Origin: Simmondsia chinensis
Lineage: Eukaryota; Streptophyta; Magnoliopsida; Caryophyllales; Simmondsiaceae
DNA: 64,000 nt
Direction of reading: 5' to 3'
NCBI GenBank assembly: GCA_018398585.1
Contig: JAGTTD010000001.1
Location: forward strand, 36,285,938-36,349,937
How positions within the stretch are numbered: the stretch's first letter is position 1; every line of letters begins with the position of its first letter. The translations under genes and the position numbers were made by a program. Shown piece after piece: positions 45,017 to 56,344 of the stretch. Below the pieces are notes generated by a model, which was given only the letters and a program-made list of their open reading frames with translations, made no database searches and had not been told where the DNA came from.

Positions 45017-47616
45017 TTGAGAGGAATTAACCCCTCTGTATGCGTACATAGGATAAATTTAGAGGACAATGTTAAGCCTTCTAGGCAGATGTCAAGAAGG
45101 CTTAACCCGAACATGAGAGAGGTGGTTAAGAAAGAGGTTATGAATCTGTTTCTGATAGTCCTTGGGTTAGTTCAATCCAAGCGGTTCCTAAAAAGTCAGG
45201 AATCATAGTTGTTACAAATGCACAAGGAGAATTGGTTCCTATGCGTATCACTACAAGGTGGACAGTATGCATTGACTATCGTAAATTAAACTCTATAATG
45301 CGTAAAGACCATTTTTCCTTACCCTTTTTGGACCAAATCCTAGCCTACTATTGTTTTCTGAATGGTCACTTAGGGTATAACCAAGTCCCAATTCACCCTG
45401 AGGGCCAAGAGAAAATAACATTTACCGGTCCCTTTGGTATGTTCGCATATCTAGTATGTTCGCATATCGAAGGATGTCCTTTGGTTTATGCAATGCACCG
45501 GCTACTTTCCAACGATGTATGACGTCCATCTTTTCTGACATGTTGGACAATTACCTAGAAATGTTTATGGATGACTTTTATATGTTTGGGTCATCTTTTA
45601 ATGCATGTCTTGCTCGCTTGGATCTTATTTTGTAGTGTTATGAGGAGTACAATCTGGTGCTTAGTTGGAAAAGGAGCCATTTCATGGTTCAGCATGGCAT
45701 AATGTTAGGACATGTGGTATCAAAAGCAGGTATCACTGCAGATAAGGCCAAGGTGGATTTAATTACTAACCTTCCTCCACCGACCTCAGTGAAAAAATTT
45801 TGCTTTTTCCTTGGCCACGCTGGTTTTTACAGGCACTTTATCCCCAACTTTAGCGAAATCACTAAACCTCTATCGAATTTGCTTACTAATGATGTTCTTT
45901 TTGTTTTTGTTGATGAGTGTTTAGCTACTTTTACTGAGTTAAGAACCTTGTTGTCTACAGCTCCAATAATCCAACCACCCGACCATTCTTTGCGATTTGA
46001 GATTATGTGTGACGCCTCAAATTACGCTGCAAGAGCCATGGTTGGTCAATGAAAGGATTGAAAACCTATCATAATTTACCATGTTGGCAAATCCTTGATG
46101 AAGCTCAGAAGAACTAAACCACGAAAAAGGAGTCTCTGGCTATAGTTTTCGCACTTGACAACTTTCGACCTTATATTTTAGGCTCCAAGGTCATAATCTT
46201 TTCTGACCATACTGCTATTCGATTCCTTCTTATTAAGAAGGAAACGAAGCTTCGGTTAATTCATTGAGTTTTATTACTCCGGGAATTTAACCTAGAGATT
46301 AGGGATAGGAAAGGTTCGAATAATGTAGTGGCCGATCACATTTCAAGGATTGTGTTTCCATCTGATTCCACTACTAGCCCTATTGATGACTATTTTCCTG
46401 ATGAACAGTTATTTGCTATTGCAAGAAGTAAACCCCCGTGGTATATGCACATCGTCAACTACTTGGCAATGGGGAAGCTTCCTATCCATTGGTCAAAACA
46501 CGCACAGAATCGTTTCTTCTCACAGGTGAAGCATTTCTTCTGAGACGATCCATTTTTTTTAGGGTATGTTCTGATCAGGTAATACGCCATTGTATCGGGA
46601 AATTGAGCAGGAGAATATATTGAGGTTTTGTCATATTCTAGCATGTGGAGGGCATTTTGGGGGATGATGCAATGCTGTGAAAGTCCTACAAAGTGGCTTC
46701 TTTTTTCCAACTCTTTTGCGAGACGATCATGATTTTTGTAGGGCATGCAATTGCTGTCAACGCACTAGTGCCCTAAAAAAATGTGATGAGATGCCTCAAC
46801 ACCTAATTTTGGTTTGTGAAATTTTTGACATATGGGGCATCGATTCATGGGGCTTTTTCCTAACGCACAAGGGTTTGTCTTTATTTTAGTAGCTGTTGAT
46901 TAAGTTTTGAAGTGGATTGAGGCTATCGCAACTAGACGAATAACCACAAGGTGGTTATTCAATTTGTCAAAAATAATATTTTTATCATGTTTTGGGGTTC
47001 CTAGAGCAATAATTAGTGATGAGGGGATGCATTTTACTCATCATTCGGTTGAGGCATTTCTTCGAAAGTACTCAATCACACATAAATTGGCCATTCCTTA
47101 TCACCCTGAAACTAGCGATAAAGTTGAGGTTTCAAATTGAGAAATAAAGTCTATCCTTGAGAGGACTGTTAGAGCAGATTGCAAGGATTGGTCTCTAAGA
47201 CTCCAATCAGCATGTCTCCCTATCGCTTAGTCCTTGGGAAAGCATGCCGTTTGCCAGTAGAGTTTGAGCATCGTGCATATTGGGTCGTTAAACAGTTCAA
47301 TCATGACATGCATAGTGTCGAGTCGCATCAACAACTTCAACTTAGCGAGTTAGAAGAGATGCAATACGAGGCATATAAAATGCCAAGCTCTACAAAGAAA
47401 GAACCAAGGCTTTTCATGACAAACAAATTTCTCGAAAGACTTTTGAAGTTGGACAAAAAGTATGGCTTTACAACCCAAAACTTCGGTTCTTTCCCGGAAA
47501 AGAATGCTCTTGATGGGATAGACCTTATAACATGGTCCACGCATACCCTTCAGGGGCGATCGAGATTCGCTTCCTCAATGATGGCTGCCTTCTTACTGTT
47601 AGTGGCTATCATTTAA
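45017..47616 (+). pseudogene. Athila-like reverse transcriptase, RNase H and integrase, degenerate
   Basis: Reverse transcriptase begins with NPSVCVHRINLEDN near 45020, followed by VCIDYRKLNSIMRKDHFSLP near 45270 and the active-site block EMFMDDFYMFGSS near 45565. RNase H shows MCDASNYAARAMVG near 46005 and the end NNVVADHISRI near 46320. Integrase shows a partial zinc region (CRACNCCQRT near 46740), IDSWGFF near 46840, ISDEGMHFTHHSVEAFL near 47010 and the block PISMSPYRLVLGKACRLPVE near 47200, diagnostic of the Athila/Tat branch. It closes with the conserved non-coding GGGGGCAACCCA near 47705. Several frameshifts and stops occur throughout. Confidence 0.9.
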
Positions 47617-47766
47617 AACACACTATTGGGTTAGGGGATCGCCCTCACGAGTTTGAGGAAATTCACGTTAGGGACCCAACCTCGGGATCAACTTAGGGCT
47701 TTTGGGGGGCAACCCAAATTTTCTGATGTTTCATAATTTTTGTTTTCTTTAAAAAGTTCTCCAAAA

Positions 47767-47781
47767 GGGGGGGGGGGGGGG
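47767..47781 (+). repeat. 15-base G homopolymer
   Basis: Fifteen consecutive G residues lie in the non-coding part after integrase. A perfect CCCCCGAT-AG-ATCGGGGG hairpin follows at 47861-47878. Confidence 0.9.
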
Positions 47782-49676
47782 AAACATTTTCTTAGCATTT
47801 ATATTAAAAAAAAAAAAAGTAAGTTCGTTGTGTTTCATTTGGGGGACGGGTACAGAACAACCCCCGATAGATCGGGGGAGTTACTGTTGGAGTCACGTAT
47901 GCCAACCCTTGATAGATTGGGGGATCCTCAATTGATCGAAACTTTCCCCAAACAATTGGGGCCGCTTCTGCATGATACCCCTCTTTTTTTTAATTCCCCC
48001 CGCCCCCCCGAATTTCGCTTCCTCATCCCCACTTTCTTCCTCTTTCCTCTAAAAATCCTAACCCTAGCATACCCAACTCTCTCCCCCACAACCCCCACCG
48101 GCCAGCCCCGCCACCGCAAGTGTCACCACCACTACTATCTCCCCTTTACTTTAACTCTCTTCAAGGTGTGTGTTTCAATCTTAGTTTTTAAACTTTTTAC
48201 CTTGTTTAACTTTAGAGAGAGATATTTCTAGGGTTTTCAAGAATTCTAGACTACATGTGTTAGAATGTTGATGATTTAAGCCTTGATTATGAACAAAGAT
48301 AGGGTTTCTTTGAATATGTAATTTTTCCATGTCTTTGTTCATAAACCATGTTCAAATAGGGGTTAAAGTAACCAAATCTAAAGCTTTGATATCGTTATTT
48401 GTTGGGATTATCGGTTATTTGGGGTTGCTGTGTGAATGATTTAGTAATTTGGTATCATTTGCTCATCTTTATGTTTTTCCTTCAATGTTCACTTGAGTTG
48501 TTCATGCTTTAAGGTTAATTAATTTATTTTTACTACTTTCTTTTGACTTCGATTTATAATTTCTTTTATGGCTTACTATTAGTTTCAATTTCATTACAGT
48601 TTTTACTGTGTTAAACTTTTAGGGGTAGATTTAAAGTTTACTTTCTCAAATTTGCTATTTATTTGAGTTTTGTTTTTGTCACTTCCTTGTCTTTCCTTTA
48701 ATTTTTAATGCTAGTTTTACTTCCTTTTGGTTCATTGTTCTTAGTTCATTTTTTTTCTTTTTTCCGGAGTCTTTACCTTTTCTTTTTTGTTGATTCGATT
48801 TTGCTTTTTCAGGTCATATGCCTAGTACTAAGAAAAGTCTCTGTGAAGAGGAGAGTAGCAGCTCTCGCACAATGGACCCAGACACCTGCATCCAAGCAAC
48901 GCCAATAGTAGGGGGAAACAGTGTTTAGTGATGACTTGCAGTGGGAGCCAACGGTGCTTGGGTACTTTGTTTTATATGGACATAGGTTTGCTTACCTCCT
49001 TGGTAAGGAGCTAGATGGTGGCCCTGTTTTTTCCTCATTAGTGCAGGAATTTTATCCATCCTATACTCTCAACCATGAAGATGGCCACCCCTCATGCAAG
49101 GTCACTATCTGCGGCAAATGCATCACTTTTAATCGTCATGATGTGGCCGAGGCTATTGGTGCCCTGCTTGTTTTTTATGACAATATTTGGACTCCCCCCG
49201 AAAACCCAACAAACGCCATGACCATCACACTCCAATGTGTGGTGGCCATTTTGCACCAAATAGAATCACCGCCACTATCCGCTCTGCCCTTCCATGGCAT
49301 ATGTGGCTCCTAGACTCCATCATTAGATCCAACGTCTAGCCTATGGGCCATGCACAGGAGCAAAGGGGACCTTTTGTCGAACTTCTTAGGAGGTTCTATC
49401 AGGGTGCTTGGATTAATATCGGGGCAGTTTTCCTTGAGAATTTTGCCGCCGTTCACTTTCGACTTGTTTGTTTCACTGTTAGGAATGGCGCTTTGTTCTT
49501 TCCCCATCTCATGAGGAGACTTCTACAGCAGCCTTGGGTTCGGATTCCAATCGCACCCAACAGGAATTGTGCCCCACTTCTCACCTATGAACCCTCCTAG
49601 CTCAGGAAAACCTACCTCTCACTCACTCCACCCCGAGGCACAAGGAGTGGGTGACGGAGAGGAGGAGGAGCCCGAA

Positions 49677-49997
49677 TGTTATGATTCTAGGATATGTGCT
49701 TAGTTCTAATAAAGCTATGATTGTAATAGATCAATTTAGTATCTTAGGAGAATTAGTCAAGTGTAATGCGTTTGAATGTGTTGTTTGGGTAGGAAGATCA
49801 ATTGTTCTAAGCTAGTATAAATAAGAGTAGTTTCCCTTGTAAACTCATATGATGAATGATAATGAAAGTCCATTCTCCCTCTTGATCTAGATCCTCTCTA
49901 GATATTCTTCTACTTCTCATCTTTTTCACTTCTCTTCTCATCTTAACTCTCTTTTATCCAGTCTATCCTTTGCTTATGAACCTAATTTGATCTAGAT
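49677..49997 (+). repeat. 5' LTR of the gag-only element
   Basis: It starts TGTTATGATTCTAGG and has TATA-like TATAAATAAGAG near 49814. Compared with the 3' LTR it lacks the terminal TCATAACA, so the sequence passes directly from GATCTAGAT into the primer-binding site. Confidence 0.93.
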
Positions 49998-50010
49998 TGG
50001 TATCAGAGCC
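49998..50010 (+). other. Primer-binding site of the gag-only element
   Basis: TGGTATCAGAGCC matches the tRNA-Met primer complement without error. Confidence 0.92.
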
Positions 50011-50633
50011 TTGATATAATTCCAAATCAAGCTCTTAATCAAGAAAATTCAAAATATGATTGTTGTTGCTGTGCAAGGGACTTTAGATGCTTTGCACTTG
50101 ACATAGTTAAATCTATTTCAACTAAATTGAGTTTGTATTGTGTCAAGCTTTGGTGCTGGTTGCAATTGATCAACAAAAACAAGTTCTGGTGCTGCAATTG
50201 ATACAAATCCAGCTGATCGGAGTCCATTTGCTACTACAGCTCAGCCTGATCAATTTCAGCTCAACATTCTTGTAGTTTAGGTATGTTTGATTGCCTTACT
50301 ACTCAAATTAGCAAGAACCTGAGGAGTTTTTAGCATTGATGCATCTTATGTGGTAGAAAGACTGAGATTGATCAAGAAAATCTAGTTTGGAAGTTGTGAT
50401 TAAGTGATCTGAAGCTGAATCTTAGAGGTGTTTGATTGATTGCTGAAGAATACCAAAGTTCATCTCAACTAAGCTTAGATTTCTGATTCAGCTGAGCAAA
50501 ATTAGCTTCATATTACTTATGCTTCTTCATTGAGATCTGTAAGTTATCCATTCAAGAATTCAGATCACAAATTGGTTACTAATCTCCAGACTTCATTCAT
50601 CTAGCAAGCGACAGTGTTCTGTTAGTTTATTCT

Positions 50634-51860
50634 TTGAAGCAAGATCTGGCCAGAAGAAGAAAGAAGGCTGCAACAATGGTAGGAGGTGTAACCACTCAAT
50701 CTCAAGCTGCATCCTATGCAGAAGTAGCTGCTGGAATGACATCTAGAGATATTGGAAACATAGCTTCTGTTAGTGCTACAGGAGGTAATTCAAATCCACC
50801 AGCTGGATGGCAACAACAAATGCAAGAGATGTTGTTGGCATTAGAGCAAAGATCTATTTTGAGGCAAGACCAATTTGAACAAAGGTTTAACATGAGGCAA
50901 GAGCAGCTTCAAAGCAAAATTGAGCAACAATTGACTCAATTACAAGAGTAAATTAATGGACCTGGTGCTGGAGCTTTGCCTACGTATCACAACTAGAAGT
51001 GCCAGCTGTTCACGACACTCCTAGTACTTTGAGCACACCTAGTGTACCTCCACAAGTTAGGACTCAAGAGCAAGTTGAACCAAGACAAGTTGGAGAGCAA
51101 GATAGGACAATGGCTACAGAGATGTATTCAGGACCTTGAAAACCAAATGTGGAGCTAGAAGCTTTCAATGGTACCCAACCTCAGTCTTGGTCTCGAAGAT
51201 GTGAAAGATTCTTCAGGTTCTATGCTACTCCTGAGACAAAAAAAGTTGAGTTGGCTGCGATCTATTTACAAGGAGACCAAGAAGAGTGGTATGATGGTTT
51301 AACCCTTAGCAATCCAACACTTACATGGCAAGAATTGGTGAATGAATTGCGTGAAAGATACGGGGATGAAAATCCAGGGGATGTAGTGGACAATTTCAAC
51401 AAGTTAACTCAAGAGGGCAGTGTAAAAGAGTACATGACTAAATTCGAAAATATGAAGGCAAGAATGATGTCCATTCATTCAGAAGCAAATTAGGCTTTTT
51501 ATGTCTCAAGCTTCATTAGTGGCCTCCATCCTAAAATCAAGAACTTAGTTAAGGCACTTAATCCCTCCACCTTGTCAAGAGCCTAATCCAAAGCTCGATT
51601 GTATGAATCCACGATGCTCCTTAGTGTTGATATTGCTCCTTCGCCACAAAGTGCAAATGATGGAACCAAGGCTTTGAGCTTAGAAGAAAAGAAGGGCACA
51701 AAAGCTATGTTTTAAGTGCAATCAATGATACTACTTTGGTCACAAATGCAAGCCACATCAGCTTATGTTTCTAGCTAGAAATGAAGCCGAGAAAGAAGTG
51801 AGGTAGGATTGTCCTCGATGCTCTACCGAGATGGATGGTGTGCAAGAATTGGAAGCCATG
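50634..51860 (+). pseudogene. Ty3/gypsy-type gag of the gag-only element
   Basis: An N-terminal part (50634-50951) is rich in Gln and Met (MQEMLLALEQRS, RFNMRQEQLQS) and likely forms a coiled coil. The retrotransposon gag domain follows at 51149-51493 with ELEAFNGTQPQSWSRRCERF, VELAAIYLQGDQEEWYDGL and ERYGDENPGDVVDNFNKL. After a TAG at 51491 similarity continues with VSSFISGLHPKIKNLV. A zinc knuckle in another frame near 51715-51750 reads CFKCNQ, stop, YYFGHKCK. Stops at 50949, 51137, 51491 and 51584 break it, so it is no longer functional. Confidence 0.85.
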
Positions 51861-52037
51861 GGATGTGGATAATGTGTTCCATTGAAGCTTCTCAATCTCA
51901 AGCTGTTTTTTCTGCATAAATTTCAACAATCCAGGGTTTATGTCTACTCCTAATATGCATTCATACAGAATTTCAGCTGCAATAAGAGTGGTTCATGGTC
52001 TTACTCACTTCTAAGAATCTTGAGGACAAGAATCTCT

Positions 52038-52051
52038 AAAGGGGGGAGTAT
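52038..52051 (+). other. Polypurine tract of the gag-only element
   Basis: AAAGGGGGGAGTAT lies directly before the 3' LTR. Confidence 0.88.
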
Positions 52052-52380
52052 TGTTATGATTCTAGGATATGTGTTTAGTTCTAATAAAGCTACGATTGTA
52101 ATAGATCAATTTAGTATCTTAGGAGAATTAGTCAAGTGTAATGCGTTTGAATGTGTTGTTTGGGTAGGAAGATCAATTGTTCTAAGCTACTATAAATAAG
52201 AGTAGTTTCCCTTGTAAACTCATATGATGAATGATAATGAAAGTCTATTCTCCCTCTTGATCTAGATCCTCTTTAGATATTCTTCTACTTCTCATCTCTT
52301 TCACTTCTTTTCTCATCTTAACTCTCTTTTATCCAATCTATCCCTAGCTTATGAACCTAGTTTGATCTAGATTCATAACA
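52052..52380 (+). repeat. 3' LTR of the gag-only element
   Basis: It starts TGTTATG and ends CATAACA, a perfect 7-base inverted terminus, followed by the target duplication CCGAA. Confidence 0.94.
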
Positions 52381-52578
52381 CCGAACATGCAAGCAATCCC
52401 GCTCAGGAGGAGGGTCTCAAGGAGAGAATTGTACCCCCACCCGTCCCTGCCGGTCCCAACACCATACTACCATATGAGATGGCCATTATGGACCGTCTTG
52501 ATTGTATAGAGTTTGAGATTGATTCACTTTGGAGATGGCAAACCGGTGGCTCTCCACCACACTTCCCCCTTCCCTGAT

Positions 52579-53836
52579 TTCTTTTGTTTCTCGTGTACTA
52601 AACACTTGTTTGGTATATATTTTTAATCTTATTAACAAGTTTGTTTAGTATGTTGTCTTCTATGTCTTCTTTTGTAGCCTGCTATTTCTTGCTTTCCTTT
52701 TTGGATTTGCTCATCACACATAACTGAATGTGCTATATCTCAGGTCGTCTCTTTTCTTTCCTTGCTTGTAATTACTTTCGTTCATTTGCATTGAGGACAA
52801 TGCAGGGTTTGGGTTTGGGTTTGGGTTTGGGAATGGCATGTACGGGTTGACCTTTTGTTTGTCCTTTTAGCTTAATTTTGCTTAAATTAGCTAAGTTTTT
52901 GCATGAATGAGCATAGAGTTTTTTGTGACTTTTTATTAAAGATCAAATTTGAGATGTACTATAACGATTAGAATATTTATGTAATGAGATTATTTCTGGT
53001 TCTTACTTTTGAATATGTATTTTTGTCTTTTAACTGGTTAGAGAGGTTACTACTTTTCACCCTTAATCTTGTGACATATCCTACTTTTTAAGTTATAATA
53101 GTGGAAATAATTTTAGGAATTTTAATCCATTGTTTTACTCCTAACAATGTTAAAATTAATTTACTATCTCTTTATCTTGAGTGATTGTAAAAAAAAGGTA
53201 CCAGTGCTTGTTTAATTAGGTAGGTACCCATGAATTGTTGGTTCTTGTAGCCCCTATGTCTCAAGCAAGTAAGTCCATATGGGTGTCTTAACACCTGGTA
53301 CCTTGAGCCGACTAGGTTAGGAGCTGCCTGTCAAAAGCTCATTACACGGGCCACATGGAAAGCTTAAGAAGAATTAACAACTTTAAGTCACTTTATAAAG
53401 CACCATGCCTAAGTTGAATTAAATATCTATAAGGTATGTGCTAGTAACGGTTTAGGTTGTGAATTCTTTTGACTCAAGCCATTAGTTCCGAGGAGTGCTC
53501 TTTACTTGGTGCCTTGAGCAAACTGGGTCGGGAGTTACCAGCCAAAAACTCGCTACGCAAATCCTAGGGAGACACACTTGACCGTAAGTTACTTAGAAAA
53601 AGGCCAAAAAAAGAAAAAGAAGAAGAAGAAGAAGAAAACAAGAGAGGAAAAAGAAGTCTTTTGATTTCACTATTGATTAGCAATGAATTGTTAGGATAAC
53701 TGATTCTTTTGATTATTCTCTCTATTCATCTTAAATTTGGAGGATTTGAAATAAGAAAAAGGGGAGAGAACTTGAATCACTAGAACTTGAGTTGGAACCG
53801 GTATAATAATAATATTACACAAAAATTCTCTACTCT
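52579..53836 (+). other. Non-coding 3' region of the Athila-like element
   Basis: No frame is supported. It contains four GGGTTT-type units (52804-52829) after CATTGAGGACAATGC, a sequence context common in Athila/Tat 3' regions. Two diverged copies of a roughly 120-base segment (about 53270-53400 and 53490-53600) share ACCTGGTACCTTGAGC-type words. A GAA microsatellite lies near 53611-53638. Confidence 0.6.
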
Positions 53837-53854
53837 CAGATGCACCTTCAAATA

Positions 53855-54054
53855 CAACAACAACAACAACAGTCCCAGTGCCTTGTGGCTCCCGCATAAC
53901 ACTGGGTCGGGGGGGGGGGGGGGGGGGGTGATGTACGCAGCCTTACCCCTTCCGGCAGGAAAGGAGATTATTTCCGGGGACCCCCAACCCGGAGTGGTTG
54001 AGTTCCTGCAGATAAACCATCAATTCATCAATCATGCAAGAGGAGGAGGGGGCG

Positions 54055-54089
<35 letters not shown>

Positions 54090-54507
54090 GGGGTTGGGTT
54101 AGGAAGGGAAGGAGAAGAAAAGGAAGAAGAAGGAGGAGGAGAAGAAGAAGAGAAAGAAGATCGATGTCTAAACTAGCCTAAGAGTGTTACACTACAGGTT
54201 ATGCTCACCTACGGAACGTAGACCACATGCCACTCCCCGCCCTACTCTACTCTGCTATCTCCGCTACTCTAATACTAGCCCTCCAACGTGTCCTATCTAA
54301 GGCCATCTCCTCTCTTAGGTTTAGGTGGGTTAGGTTTTGACGAATCGTCTCCAGCCAGCTCTTCTTTGGTCTGCCCCTCCCTCTTCTGCTTATCGTTGTG
54401 TTGAGTTGTTCGCACCGTCTGACTGGGGCTGAAGTCGGTCTTCTGCTGACATGTCCAAACCATGTTAGGCTTTGCTCCCTCAATTTGTCCTCTGTCGAGG
54501 CTACACC
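53855..54507 (-). mobile_element. 5'-truncated RTE-type LINE, 653 bp
   Basis: CAGATGCACCTTCAAATA (18 bases) occurs at 53837-53854 and again at 54508-54525. On the minus strand the insertion starts inside the C-terminal coding part (54507 to about 54247), continues through a 3' untranslated region, and ends in a (TTG)n tail (plus strand CAACAACAAC at 53855). The 3' region contains GTAAGGCTGCGTACATCA and ATGCGGGAGCC, shared with plant RTE LINEs and SINEs that use them. It includes homopolymers of 20 and 32 G (plus strand). Confidence 0.92.
54247..54507 (-). pseudogene. RTE LINE reverse transcriptase C-terminal tail
   Basis: The minus strand encodes LREQSLTWFGHVSRRPTSAP, then RRGRGRPKKSWLETI and LREEMALDRTRWRASIRV, the conserved C-terminal tail of plant RTE-clade LINE proteins. 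The open frame extends into flanking Athila-like sequence at its N-terminal side (54508-54546), which does not belong to it. The catalytic domains are absent through 5' truncation. Confidence 0.92.
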
Positions 54508-54647
54508 CAGATGCACCTTCAAATATGATCGGAAAATATTTTTCACAAGTTATTCTTGTCATTACATGCCCGAATAAATTTTTCCATCTTTAGCTAGTTT
54601 AAGTAGAATCTTGCTTGAGGAAAAACAAGGTATGGGTTTATGGATGT

Positions 54648-56034
54648 TGATGTGCCTCATTTTTTACATATTCTATTTTTCATTCCTAAGACATATTTAG
54701 CTTTTACATGTACGTTTTATTATAATCTAGGCACATTTATGCTTGGAATCCATCGAAACAAACAAAGGTTAAAAAGTGGCAAAAATCAAGCATAGCTTAG
54801 GCATATTTGAAGACTAATCTGAGAAACTCGACCACGTATGCAAAAGGACTCATCAGCCCGCAATTCGGTAAACCAAATACATTTCGTAGCATTTCGGGGT
54901 TCAATCGACCTATCGGCATGGAAAACTGATCAATCAGCAGCCCACAATAGGACGGATCCTATAGTGGGCCAATTGATTGATCAGCCAACAATGCCGAACA
55001 ATCGGCAGCCTGCAGTAAGCTAGCCAATCAATCGACACAATACCTGCAGCATGACCCCTAGGTCACGCCACATGTGTAAATAAAGAGGGGGAAACCTTAA
55101 TTTGGGATCTGTTTGGCACGTCCCCTCTCCTCCTCTCCTTCCCAAAACTGCTACAAGATTCAAGGAATTCTCAAACGCGAAAGCACAGGTGTCAGAGTGC
55201 CGGGAGGATCAAAGCTGGAATCAACGTCAACGCAAATTGAGGGAGTTTTCGTTTTCCTAGTTTTATTTCTTTCGAGCTTATGATGTGTAAATCTCCCATG
55301 AAGGAGTAGACGCTTTTAGTTTAGGGGTGAAGGACGGGTAGCCGTCCGTATCCCAGATTTGTATTTTACTTTGACGATAATTTAGTTATGTTATATCCAC
55401 ACCCCTGTGGGAAATTATTCATAATTGCTTGGAGTTTTTTTTGTGTATGCTTGTAGCCATGTCTAAATTTCCAACTTTTTAGCGATTCGTCTTCTGCTTG
55501 TAGCTCAGACCTTAACATAACATGTTTTCATACGTAGTCAGGGTAGAGGTTGTACGCAACCCTAAACACAATCTTTTATACAAGTTAATATTGAATTAGG
55601 AGTGAAAATGCAATTAAATAGTGCTAATGAGATAACCTATACTACACTTAGGGTGCTAAGATAGTTTATGCTTGTAGACTAATTCATTACCCTAAACCGT
55701 AATTTAGTTATTAACCCAAGCTTAAAGCTTATAGCCTAAGCCCTTTAAATCATTGTCCTAAGTGAAATATAATGACGGGATACGAGTTAAGCTACCCAAA
55801 TTTATTCCCTAAACTAACCTCAATCAAATTGACATCCTTTTTATTATTTTAATTGCCTTAACTTAGTTAATCACTTGACTCGACCAACGAAAAACCCAAT
55901 CAACTCACTCACTAATAATGAAATCCGACTTAACTCCATTCCCTGTGGATACGACCTGTATACCCGACTAAGTTACGACGAACTCGTACGCTTGCGAGTA
56001 AACGGTTTTAAAACACACTTTTTAAAACACATCG
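54648..56034 (+). repeat. 3' LTR of the Athila-like element
   Basis: It starts TGATGTGCCTC and ends ACACATCG, the last A having mutated to G, and is followed by GGAAC. It aligns with the 5' LTR over its whole length. The TATA box seen as TATAAATAA in the 5' LTR reads TGTAAATAA here (about 55074). Confidence 0.93.
54926..54984. other. 59-base inverted repeat in the 3' LTR
   Basis: Outer arms CTGATCAATCA and TGATTGATCAG pair perfectly. Inner arms CCCACAATAGGA and TCCTATAGTGGG pair at 11 of 12 positions around CGGA. It corresponds to 38343-38401. Confidence 0.88.
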
Positions 56035-56039
56035 GGAAC

Positions 56040-56344
56040 CTCTATAATTTGGGGTGCCTAAGCAATTGCTTAGATTGTTTAAGGTTATCTTTGACCCTAA
56101 TTGAAGTACACTGCCTAGCTAGCTGAGGCGTCAGACAAGTCAGATTTTGCATTCAGTCATTTCATTTTCTTGTTTTAACAATTAAGGGCCTTCATTCAAC
56201 TAAAAATTGAGGTCATCAGATGCAGAAAAGCTATACTGACACAAAAGCTTCCCTCTGTCTTACGAAATTTTCTGTATCTTCTTCCTCCATTCTTTCATCG
56301 GAAAACCAATCTTAGCCTTCCCTACATCGGGTCTCTAAAATGGG
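56040..56344. other. Spacer with no supported feature
   Basis: Flanking DNA directly after the Athila-like target duplication. No gene or repeat boundary was recognised. Confidence 0.5.

Larger units (their letters stand above)
49677..52380 (+). mobile_element. Gag-only LTR retrotransposon (TR-GAG-like), 2704 bp
   Basis: LTRs at 49677-49997 and 52052-52380 enclose a PBS, a gag-like frame and a polypurine tract, with no protease, reverse transcriptase or integrase. CCGAA at 49672-49676 is repeated at 52381-52385. The LTRs differ at 11 of 321 positions (by-eye count), the lowest divergence measured in this window. It must depend on proteins of another element. The gag is of Ty3/gypsy type, so the helper was probably a Ty3/gypsy element. 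Confidence 0.93.
48819..52578 (+). pseudogene. Extra ORF downstream of integrase (plant transposon protein-like), split by a gag-only element
   Basis: Coding similarity runs from MPSTKKSLCEEES (48819) to a stop at 49313 and beyond, then resumes after the nested element at 52381 and ends at TGA 52576. The part FYPSYTLNHEDGHPSCKVTI then FNRHDVAEAIGALL, followed by INIGAVFLENFAAVHF, fits the Transposase_32-type domain (Pfam PF20167 by recollection) often found in Athila elements. Just before the insertion the frame reads GDGEEEEPE and after it HASNPAQEEG, in phase once the duplication CCGAA is removed. Its function in the element is unknown. A frameshift lies between 49313 and 49343. Confidence 0.7.
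38053..56034 (+). mobile_element. Athila-like Ty3/gypsy retrotransposon with nested insertions, 17982 bp
   Basis: The 5' LTR starts at 38053 and the 3' LTR ends at 56034. GGAAC at 38048-38052 is repeated at 56035-56039. The PBS, gag, protease, reverse transcriptase, RNase H and integrase follow in Ty3 order, and an extra ORF lies downstream of integrase as in the Athila/Tat branch. Insertions inside are a hAT (39308-42067), a gag-only LTR element (49677-52380) and an RTE LINE (53855-54507). All reading frames are broken. Confidence 0.93.

Noticed and set aside
52804..52829. GGGTTT repeats resembling plant telomere sequence
   Set aside because: The unit is TTTGGG, not TTTAGGG, only about four copies occur, and the context is the 3' region of an Athila-like element.
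54508..54546. N-terminal extension of the RTE tail frame
   Set aside because: It is flanking Athila-like sequence including the 18-base target duplication, not LINE coding sequence.
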